A stretch of DNA of 64,000 nt from Colwellia sp. MB02u-6 (GTDB lineage: Bacteria; Pseudomonadota; Gammaproteobacteria; Enterobacterales; Alteromonadaceae): the NCBI RefSeq assembly GCF_014077095.1, contig NZ_JACGVG010000029.1:1-64000 (forward strand), given 5' to 3'. The translations under genes were made by a program, and so were the position numbers. Positions 9,169-16,492 of the stretch are shown here, piece by piece. The stretch's first letter is position 1, and each line of letters starts with the position of its first letter. The notes under the pieces were generated by a model. It saw only the letters and a list, made by a program, of their open reading frames with translations, had not been told where the DNA came from and searched no databases.

Positions 9169-9188
9169 CTTTCATTTCCTTTCATATC
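9169..9188 (-). promoter_or_regulatory. Candidate AgaR operator upstream of GH31
   Basis: Two CTTTCAT units 10 bases apart, CTTTCATTTCCTTTCATATC. The right part matches the site before agaZ (25697-25714) in 15 of 18 positions. It lies about 460 bp before the GH31 start, beyond the decayed deacetylase, so the promoter once served that gene too. Confidence 0.5.
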
Positions 9189-9601
9189 TATATTTAATGG
9201 TTTTTTATTGCTTCGGTTTTGTTTTTAGAGCTAGTTAATTTGTCTTTTGATTTTGCTTTAGCTGTTAGCGCAATTGAAATAAAAAATGATTGAAAAAACT
9301 CGTAAGTGTTTGGCTATTAATATATTTTCGGTTTGTCCGAAGATTTTCCCTTGCAAAAGCTAAAATGAATTAAAGCATAACGGAGGCGAGTGATGGGTTG
9401 AATCAGAGAGTGGACATCCATTTTTCCGCAGTTAAATCGGCTTTTATCTTTGGATTAATGGCAAAAAAGTGGCGGATAGCCAAGGCAGTAAAACAGCCTA
9501 AAAATTTGAAATAAAGCAATATATAGGCTAGGCATAACATCATTGTTCTGCCGTTTATTCGTTGTAGCGATGGCTTGCGTACCCTGCATTATCTGAACGA
9601 G

Positions 9602-9657
9602 CCATATGTTATGAGCTAAGTGTTATGAACCATATGTTATGAGCTAGGTGTTATCGA
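9602..9657. repeat. 28-bp direct tandem repeat
   Basis: Two copies (9602-9629, 9630-9657) both beginning CCATATGTTATGAGCTA and identical at 25 of 28 positions. Function unknown. Confidence 0.8.
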
Positions 9658-9809
9658 CAGCTTAGTTGTGTTAGAAAAATACGCTCGAGTCATAGTTGAA
9701 CGGTGGCTTTGCTTTGGCTCATACCGGTTTTATTTAAACCATAAATCTGGCATCGTAGTTCGTAGGTTAGTTGTTTATATGTTTTCATTGTTACATATCT
9801 TGCCGAAAA

Positions 9810-9844
9810 AAAAACGATTAGCATGTATTCAGCTAATCGTTTTT
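9810..9844 (-). terminator. Terminator of the M60-like peptidase gene
   Basis: A 13-bp stem AAAAACGATTAGC/GCTAATCGTTTTT with a 9-base loop. On the minus strand it ends in a U run. It lies about 55 bases beyond the stop codon of the peptidase gene. Confidence 0.85.
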
Positions 9845-9898
9845 TATACTTATTCAAGTTATACACTGACTATTTGAACATAATCATTAAAGGGCTAT

Positions 9899-12289
9899 TT
9901 ATTGCTCTTTGTTTATCGCAGAAATATTGATCGACGGCATAGGCAATTCCATTGCTGCTACCCGAGCAAGACTTGCTGAGGATACTGGTACACCCCAAAC
10001 GGTAAAGTGTTCGGTAAGATTATGACCGCTGATTTCGCTTAAAAATTCAAAACTTTTGTCATAACTTGCTTGATCAGATTGACAAACAGCGTCTTGAGCG
10101 TTTGTATCTAATGCTCTGAACTTACGATGAAGCTGTCGAAAAATATCCCAACCTTGATTTTCACCTGTACCCTCAAAAGCATCTTTAATTTGAATTAAAA
10201 ATATTAGTCTATCAAAGGGGTCGCTTAGATCATGAAAGTTAGCCAAAGATCCGCCCGCGGCAGCAATTTTATTAATCGCACTTGAATAACGTTTTTCAAG
10301 GCTGAGACGTGAGGTAATGTTATTTTTAGATTGAAAGTACAGTGGAAATAAATTAGTGGTCACTTCGCCACCGTAAACCATCCAGAAACATTTTTGTTGG
10401 TAGTTGTGACCGATTTCGTGCCATGTACCCCAATGTCCATCGCTGCTATTTTGTATTGCGTATGAGTTCCAACCAGGACTAGCCATGATAGGGTAGCCAG
10501 CGTGAGCAAAACCATAGGATATTTGTACATCGTCGACAATACGCGTTCTTAAGCTAGGTGCTCTATGTGGTCCAGAGGTTGCCTCTGAGTCGAATCCTGA
10601 TAAATCATGTATATCATCACGACCTGACTTGTATGCCGACATCAGCGCAGCAGGTTGGTTTACCTTAGCCATATCAGCTTTACTCATAGTAAGTGATACA
10701 TTATCGGTTTCCATCGTTCCCCAAGGCACATCTAAATCCTGCATTGCTTGCCATTGTTGATCTGTTGTTTCACCTAAAATGTAATAGGGTGCTTGTACAA
10801 CATTACCGATCTCTATATCCACTATAGCATCTATAGGTAAGGCGCCGGAATCAATAACCACAAGGCCTCCGTACTGGCTACGTAGTTCATTGAACCCGGC
10901 TTTAAGCGGTATATTCAAGTGAACATTTGAAAAACGTTCTAGATTAAACTCAGCATTACCAACGCCAAGGTTTAAAATGTCAGTGTGAAGATTGATTATC
11001 ACACTTAAGTTCTCGATAACGGCGGGATCAGCCGATTTTACATTGACTGAAATAATATCTCCTGCAGCAGCGTAAAGACCAGTGCTTTGCCAATGTTTAC
11101 GCTGTTGCCAACCTAGATGTGTTGGCTCGTAAAAATTACGATCTAAAGTAATGTTTTTACTAATTTTAGGTTCATTTGCACCAACAACCCCAGGAAAATC
11201 AATTATATTTCTTGGGTAGGGAAGTGCTTCGCTCAATGGTGTAATACGATTTAACACTCCTTTAGCTATTTCTATTTTGTTTTTTAATGCATCCTTTTTA
11301 TTGATAGGATACTGTACTTCACCACCGGTATATTCACTAATAAATTTTTCTGCATGAGAAACAATTAACCAACGTTGGTTAGCATCACCGTGAGTTGACC
11401 ATAAAATCACCGTTGAATTAGTCAAGTTTACGTCAAATGACACACCCGCTTGTGAGAAATTATCACCCTCAAAATCCCATCGTTGTTCACTACTTGCATC
11501 ACAGCTAGTCACTTTTAGACTGCCGACGTCCTGAGCAATACAAAAACCATTCGACTTATTTATCAGGCTACCATTTTTGGTATATGACCAAAGCTGTTCA
11601 TTTTTGCTTTTATCACAACTGTTCATAACTACATCATCGTCATTTGATATCCCAAGGCATAAATCAGGTTTACCTTGACTGATCAATAGCTGCTCAGTAA
11701 AAAGCTTTTCACTGTCTACTTCTTCAGAAACGAACAATTTATCGGTAATTATCCATTGCTGGTTGGCGTTACCATGTTGAGTCCATAAAATAAAGGAAAG
11801 CTCTTGCATATTGACATCAAATGCAAAGCCTTCTTGGCTGATGATCGAATTAGCGAAACTCCAAGTTTGCTCTAAGGATAAATTACAAAATTCTGGGGAT
11901 AGGGTTGCACCATCTTTGGCTCCGGCACTTTGCATACACATTTCGGTCGACACATTTTTAATGCTGCCGTCTTCAGCATTAAAGGTCCATCGCTGTTCGT
12001 CACTTTGTGCATCACATTTTGCCAATATTAATGTGTCACCCTTATCGGCAATACAATAATCAGTTGTGGCTTTACTTTGAATCATAAAATTTTCAAATGA
12101 ACCCGAAGTAGGCCCATCAGGTACAGGCTCAGGTTCAACTACAATAATACCGCTACCATTCCCTTCCCATGGCTGTGGGTTGGTTTCTTGTTCGCTGGTA
12201 TAATTATCGCCACAAGCAGCAAGTAAAATAACTAAACTCGTTAGCAATCGGTTTTTTGGTGTTACTGATTTGATATTGATTTTCATCAT
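9899..12289 (-). CDS. M60-like zinc metallopeptidase lipoprotein with two ricin-type lectin domains
   Basis: Members of the M60-like family (PF13402) cut glycoproteins, notably mucins, often next to O-glycosylated Ser/Thr. This 796-residue protein has a lipobox (LLAAC, Cys26), so it should be a surface or periplasmic lipoprotein. Two beta-trefoil lectin domains follow (about 66-187 and 200-312), each with QxW-type repeats such as NANQQW and DANQRW. The peptidase region has the gluzincin motif HEIGH at 624-628 with the third ligand E642 in YGGE. AGGG lies 8-9 bases before the ATG. It follows the nuclease-fold gene on the same strand, 173 bp apart. Lectins that bind Gal/GalNAc would fit the island. 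Activity on mucin is inferred from the family and context. Confidence 0.88.
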   Translation of the reverse strand: MMKINIKSVTPKNRLLTSLVILLAACGDNYTSEQETNPQPWEGNGSGIIVVEPEPVPDGPTSGSFENFMIQSKATTDYCIADKGDTLILAKCDAQSDEQRWTFNAEDGSIKNVSTEMCMQSAGAKDGATLSPEFCNLSLEQTWSFANSIISQEGFAFDVNMQELSFILWTQHGNANQQWIITDKLFVSEEVDSEKLFTEQLLISQGKPDLCLGISNDDDVVMNSCDKSKNEQLWSYTKNGSLINKSNGFCIAQDVGSLKVTSCDASSEQRWDFEGDNFSQAGVSFDVNLTNSTVILWSTHGDANQRWLIVSHAEKFISEYTGGEVQYPINKKDALKNKIEIAKGVLNRITPLSEALPYPRNIIDFPGVVGANEPKISKNITLDRNFYEPTHLGWQQRKHWQSTGLYAAAGDIISVNVKSADPAVIENLSVIINLHTDILNLGVGNAEFNLERFSNVHLNIPLKAGFNELRSQYGGLVVIDSGALPIDAIVDIEIGNVVQAPYYILGETTDQQWQAMQDLDVPWGTMETDNVSLTMSKADMAKVNQPAALMSAYKSGRDDIHDLSGFDSEATSGPHRAPSLRTRIVDDVQISYGFAHAGYPIMASPGWNSYAIQNSSDGHWGTWHEIGHNYQQKCFWMVYGGEVTTNLFPLYFQSKNNITSRLSLEKRYSSAINKIAAAGGSLANFHDLSDPFDRLIFLIQIKDAFEGTGENQGWDIFRQLHRKFRALDTNAQDAVCQSDQASYDKSFEFLSEISGHNLTEHFTVWGVPVSSASLARVAAMELPMPSINISAINKEQ

Positions 12290-12416
12290 TAATTTTTCCC
12301 TTTTTTACCGTTTTTACTCAATTATATTTTTCATACTATTTTATGTAGACTCAACCGAAAGCTTAATGACAAGGTGCGACATTCATAATGTTTTTTCTGT
12401 AGGAAAAATAGTAGGT

Positions 12417-12450
12417 AAATAGCTTCTATAAATATTTATAGAAGCTATTT
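12417..12450. terminator. Hairpin between the nuclease-fold and M60 genes
   Basis: A perfect 16-bp inverted repeat, AAATAGCTTCTATAAA with its complement, separated by 2 bases. The T-rich side faces the plus strand, so on the minus strand it may act as partial terminator or mRNA stabiliser between two co-directional genes. Confidence 0.5.
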
Positions 12451-12462
12451 TTATTTGAGTGA

Positions 12463-14616
12463 TTAGTTAACGCTAAACTCAGCAACTGCAATAGATTCAA
12501 AACTATCGTCAGTTAATAAGCGGATTTCATAATTTCCGCTAGACAAAGCATTATAAAAGGTATGCGAACCTTCTGTTTCACCATTAATATAAGCCCAATC
12601 CAGATTTTCCGTATTATCTGCACCTACTTCATATATAGCGATCCAGTCTTTAGTGTTGCCGGGGGCATTATTAAAGAATACTTCAACAGGTTCCTCAGCT
12701 TCATACTCACGTTTAGATGTTGCTATTACCGAACCCTCTACTACTTCGAAACCATAGGTTTCTTCGACGGTAAAACTATCGTTGTATAATAGCGCCGCAT
12801 AGTAATTGCCCGCGGGTAAATCAATGAAAGATAGAGAACCAGCAATTTCAAAGGCAGGAATATATAGTTCTTGGATAACAGGATTGTTAGCGCCTGGTGG
12901 AATCTCGGAATCCGCATCAAATATACCAACCCTATCATTACGACCACCTTGTACTGAATGGTAAGCAACAGTGACAGTTTCACCTACGGAATAAGCTGTT
13001 TTGTTGGTAGAAAATGGTGAAGGTAGCGGACCCTCTATACCGATAACATTTACCACGGCTTCAATTTCTTCCCAGGTTAATGTTTTAATGGTATCTACAC
13101 GGCCAATGTTAGACACATTATGGGTTAGACGAAGTTCAACATCGGCTCTATTTTTGTAATTAGATAGAAAGGTAGAACTGATAGTTACTGTGTATTCATC
13201 ATCAGCTTCAGGGCGGCCATTGACTCCAACAGTACCACCAATGGTGCTACCAGGCTCTTCAGTGCTAGCGGTTACATCCACCACATATTGAAAAGCAATG
13301 TTCATAAATAAACTGTCTTTAATGTTAAAGGTAACTTTTAAATTATTATTAACATCTTCCAATTTAATAATGTCTATTTCTGACGTGCTGTCTAGGGAAA
13401 CATGCTCAGTAGTGTCGGCTGGTGTCGCAATAGTAAATGTGGCCATATACCATAAGTGAGTTGAAGGGAAATCATCAATTTCATATCTGGAGGTGCCGGT
13501 ATCACTGTTAATTAATCTACCTTGGTGTTGATCCTCATATCCTGTTTGCGGATCTGGATTAGCGGGGTCTGGACTGGTAAAAAATTGTGTAGTCTTTGGA
13601 CCAATAAGCGTTGCGCTGTTTAATGTCACATCTCTAGCCGTTTGATCATAGTAAATGAAGTCAACGCGGTCACGGTCATCCAGCGCTCGGCCACACTTTG
13701 CTACTATCTTAGAAGAATCTAGCGAGCTGTCCTCTTGCCTAATTGGCCAGGTTATACCGGGGTGAGTTTCTGGGTTTGAATGTATCATGCGATACGAATC
13801 GGTATAACCGGCATCGCGAAGTAGTTTATGAGATGGGAAATCATAAACTACGCCACCGTGATCAAACATGCTTATGGTGGCATTAGCCCAGTCTAAACCA
13901 GAGGGTTCACTGAACTCGCCACCAAAAATTATCGGCGTGCCGCTGGCCTTATATTCGGCTAATACATCGACAATGTTTTGAGCCTGTTTGACTCTTAAAG
14001 CATCAGAGGTTATTTGATCTAGCTGATCAGTATTATTTATAGCAGCACAGTTGTCATAGGGGGTATTTAACTCACTGTTAATGCCCCGCGCATCTTGAGA
14101 TGTGTTTAAGGCATTACTGAGGTGATTGCCCCAAACGACGACTTGACGACCGTTGACATCTAGTACGGCACCTATTTGCGGATTACCTTGAGTATCTAAT
14201 ACTTCTAAAATTGGGTATTTTGATAAGATACCAACAGAAGACGTTGTATCCTGACCTGCCCACAGCTCCATACCTAAGGCTTTAGCAAGTCTTGCATTGG
14301 CACCCTCAGCATCTTGAGTGAAAATAATATCAGCGTTTAAGATGACTAGCTCAGCGACCGCGTTGGTAAATGCCTTGTCTGTTGCAGTTAAGCTGCTACC
14401 TAAATTAGCCGTCAATACTTTTAGTTCAGTTTCATCGTTATAAGTATTTGTAGTCGATTCAACAGGTACAACACCATGTTCAGTGTTATTTACTGATGTA
14501 ATAGGATTGGCCCAAACAGGTCCAGTATAAGGGATAGAGTCACCAGTTTTTGTACCTGATTCCTGTTTACAGCCTCCTAGTAACGCGAGGGTAATTGCTA
14601 GTGTTAGGGCTTTTTT
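12463..14616 (-). CDS. Secreted lipoprotein with exo/endonuclease-phosphatase fold, altered active site
   Basis: The start ATG at 14616 is chosen over one 45 bases upstream because AAGGTGA lies just before it and the signal peptide then begins at residue 1, with lipobox LLGGC. Residues about 65-400 have the DNase I-like fold (TANLGSS, VVWGNHLSNA, IIFGGEFSEPSGLDW, DRVDFIYY, STHLWYM). In active relatives these read QE, GDFN and SDH; here they are QD (near 102), GEFS (near 234) and STH (near 386), so catalysis is doubtful or different. Residues about 535-630 and 630-717 are two related Ig-like domains (GNTKDWIAIYEVG). The substrate is unknown: nucleic acid, phosphodiester or sphingomyelin-like. 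It is co-directional with the M60 gene. TAAATGAAAG lies upstream at 14831-14840. Confidence 0.75.
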   Translation of the reverse strand, partial: KKALTLAITLALLGGCKQESGTKTGDSIPYTGPVWANPITSVNNTEHGVVPVESTTNTYNDETELKVLTANLGSSLTATDKAFTNAVAELVILNADIIFTQDAEGANARLAKALGMELWAGQDTTSSVGILSKYPILEVLDTQGNPQIGAVLDVNGRQVVVWGNHLSNALNTSQDARGINSELNTPYDNCAAINNTDQLDQITSDALRVKQAQNIVDVLAEYKASGTPIIFGGEFSEPSGLDWANATISMFDHGGVVYDFPSHKLLRDAGYTDSYRMIHSNPETHPGITWPIRQEDSSLDSSKIVAKCGRALDDRDRVDFIYYDQTARDVTLNSATLIGPKTTQFFTSPDPANPDPQTGYEDQHQGRLINSDTGTSRYEIDDFPSTHLWYMATFTIATPADTTEHVSLDSTSEIDIIKLEDVNNNLKVTFNIKDSLFMNIAFQYVVDVTASTEEPGSTIGGTVGVNGRPEADDEYTVTISSTFLSNYKNRADVELRLTHNVSNIGRVDTIKTLTWEEIEAVVNVIGIEGPLPSPFSTNKTAYSVGETVTVAYHSVQGGRNDRVGIFDADSEIPPGANNPVIQELYIPAFEIAGSLSFIDLPAGNYYAALLYNDSFTVEETYGFEVVEGSVIATSKREYEAEEPVEVFFNNAPGNTKDWIAIYEVGADNTENLDWAYINGETEGSHTFYNALSSGNYEIRLLTDDSFESIAVAEFSVN

Positions 14617-14830
14617 CATTACTGTCACCTTTATCAGTGGTTCTATTAAGTGTTCAGACAATCAGACTATTACCTGAAAAATTTAACTTTGTTATTAGTT
14701 TATTATTTATAGCTTTTATTAGGTTTCAGTACAACGGATTTGTCTTCCGATATCTTTCAGCTGGTGTTGTATTAATAGGGTTATATAGACGTAGTCTTAT
14801 ATTTAATCCATTTAAATCATATGGTTAAAT

Positions 14831-14840
14831 TAAATGAAAG
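14831..14840. promoter_or_regulatory. Candidate AgaR half-site upstream of the nuclease-fold gene
   Basis: TAAATGAAAG, identical to part of the site before the TonB receptor (16335-16344). It lies between the end of agaR-1 and the nuclease-fold gene, about 215 bp before the latter. Confidence 0.35.
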
Positions 14841-14917
14841 GACAGTTATAAAAAACAGTTGTACAGGGAAAAAAGTCAGCATATGACCTAGTTATCAAGG
14901 GCATTGTTGATCTTTTG

Positions 14918-15679
14918 TTAAACGATAATTAATTTAACCCCTGATTGTTCTAACGCTAACACATAAGAGTCTTGGATATCAGCGTCTGTGATAAATGTTG
15001 TAACGTCTTTTAAACTACATATTTTATGAATGCCGGATTGATTGAATTTTGATGAATCTGAGACGACAATGATTTCTTTGGCGACCTTACACATTGTTTT
15101 ATTTAAAGTGGCGTCAAGTTCAAAATGTGTGGTGATATTTGAATGAAAATCAACGCCATCAGCACCAAGAATCACTTTATCGAAATGATATCGTTCAATA
15201 CTGTCTTCTGCTTGTTTTCCATAGAAAGACATGGATTTTTGTCTTAATATTCCACCGGTCATTAAAACTTCAAAGTTTTTATATTTAAGTAGATTACAAG
15301 CAACATTGATGCCATTGGTCATTACAACTAACCGTCGAAAAGTGGATAAATAATTGGCTACTTCGGCTGTTGTTGAACCAGAGTCAAGAATAATAGCTTC
15401 GCCGTCATTTATTTCGGCTGCAGCCCGTTGCGCTATTCGTTTTTTTGCTGCTGGTCTTATGATTGATTTATCAGCTATAGAATGTTCACGCGCAATTTCA
15501 CTACAGGCCATTGCTCCACCTCGGCAGCGAATAAGTAAATTATGAGAGTCAAGATATCTTAAATCAGTACGAATGGTTACTGTTGAAATGTTATATTGGG
15601 ATGCCAAGTGATGAACATTGACTTTACCCATTTCCATCACTGTTTGAATTATATCATGACGCCTTTCTTTCGTATTCAT
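14918..15679 (-). CDS. agaR: AgaR-like DeoR-family regulator 1
   Basis: DeoR-family repressors of this branch sense phosphorylated amino sugars and control GalNAc genes. The 253-residue protein has an N-terminal winged helix (about 1-60, with STVTIRTDLRYLD as recognition region) and the DeoR sensor domain with LDSGSTTAEVA, MTNGINVA, TGGILRQKSMSFYG and DSSKFNQSG, all close to E. coli AgaR as I remember it. A CTTTCATTTT element lies 82 bp upstream and suggests autoregulation. It stands divergent from the TonB receptor gene. A paralogue lies at 37760-38539. GalNAc pathway control is a strong inference from sequence and neighbours. Confidence 0.9.
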   Translation of the reverse strand: MNTKERRHDIIQTVMEMGKVNVHHLASQYNISTVTIRTDLRYLDSHNLLIRCRGGAMACSEIAREHSIADKSIIRPAAKKRIAQRAAAEINDGEAIILDSGSTTAEVANYLSTFRRLVVMTNGINVACNLLKYKNFEVLMTGGILRQKSMSFYGKQAEDSIERYHFDKVILGADGVDFHSNITTHFELDATLNKTMCKVAKEIIVVSDSSKFNQSGIHKICSLKDVTTFITDADIQDSYVLALEQSGVKLIIV

Positions 15680-15760
15680 TGTTTACCTTATTTTCTTCTA
15701 TGAGAACTTATTAACATCAAGGAATATATAGTACGATGAATTATATCATAATTTTGATTA

Positions 15761-15770
15761 CTTTCATTTT
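15761..15770 (-). promoter_or_regulatory. Candidate AgaR operator before agaR-1
   Basis: CTTTCATTTT preceded by TTTTGATTA, which resembles the TTCATAnnCTTTCAT form of the stronger sites. Distance to the agaR-1 ATG is about 80 bp. Confidence 0.4.
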
Positions 15771-16334
15771 AATTTGCTATGGGGGTAACTAGTCTCATGT
15801 ACAATACTTGAATGAGCCAATATATAGATCAAAGACATGCATGGTAGGTTACTAGATGTATTACTTATTTTTCTAGCTAAGTGTCGAAAGAGTTTTTGGT
15901 AAAAAGTTGATGAAGGACTTTTATATGTTTGTTTGAACATTGAAATAGTGTTAAATAATGATTTAAGCAATATGTAAATTATGTTTTTATTAGCATCAAC
16001 GTATAGAGTAACCCAGTTTATAACAATAAAAAGGCCACGGGTTATTTAGGATACCAATGAATATAAAAACTGAGCAAATAGCGTTGATATTTGTGATAAT
16101 TAATAACCGCACAGAGAAAATATTCACTGATTTCATTCCAAACAAATTTATACAGATGCTTATATTCTATGCTGTATTTCATTATTGAAATAGATATGGC
16201 TATTAAACCGCCTGATATTATCTGTAAAATTGATTTTTATAAAAGCTTTCGAAACGCTACTTTCGAAGCGCTATATGTCAATATGAATAAGCCTTTATTT
16301 GATAAAAAATCGCTTTATATTCATTGTTTTTATT

Positions 16335-16352
16335 TAAATGAAAGCGTATGAA
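16335..16352 (+). promoter_or_regulatory. Candidate AgaR operator before the TonB receptor
   Basis: TAAATGAAAGCGTATGAA. Its reverse complement is identical over all 18 bases to 45284-45301 upstream of the GH2-gal operon. It lies about 140 bp before the receptor ATG. Confidence 0.6.
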
Positions 16353-16492
16353 GCATAATGTGCTTGCATTTATTTTTGTTGTTGGTGATTATTATAATAA
16401 GCCGGTATCCATTATTTTAAATAATTGATACGTTGTTTTCATAGGTGGTCGCTGTTCTAAATAACAGAAAAGAATACTAGGAAGAAGAAAGT

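Larger units (their letters stand above)
9003..9809. other. Degenerate gap between the GH31 and M60 genes
   Basis: No credible gene. It contains a CTTTCAT double motif (9169-9188) and a 28-bp tandem repeat (9602-9657). The only long frame overlaps the M60 terminator and has no coding character. Confidence 0.5.
15680..16492. other. Divergent control region, agaR-1 / TonB receptor
   Basis: 813 bp without a credible gene. Short frames inside lack ribosome binding sites and coding character. It carries CTTTCAT motifs at 15761-15770 and 16335-16352 and should hold both divergent promoters. Confidence 0.5.

Noticed and set aside
9668-9877. 69-codon plus-strand frame after M60
   Set aside because: It covers the M60 terminator hairpin and has no family features; read as chance.
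12417-12450. Strong terminator of the nuclease-fold gene
   Set aside because: The hairpin is perfect but the U run is on the plus side; kept only as a hairpin of uncertain role.
16169-16351. 60-codon plus-strand frame before the TonB receptor
   Set aside because: No ribosome binding site, no coding character, and it overlaps the candidate regulator site at 16335-16352.
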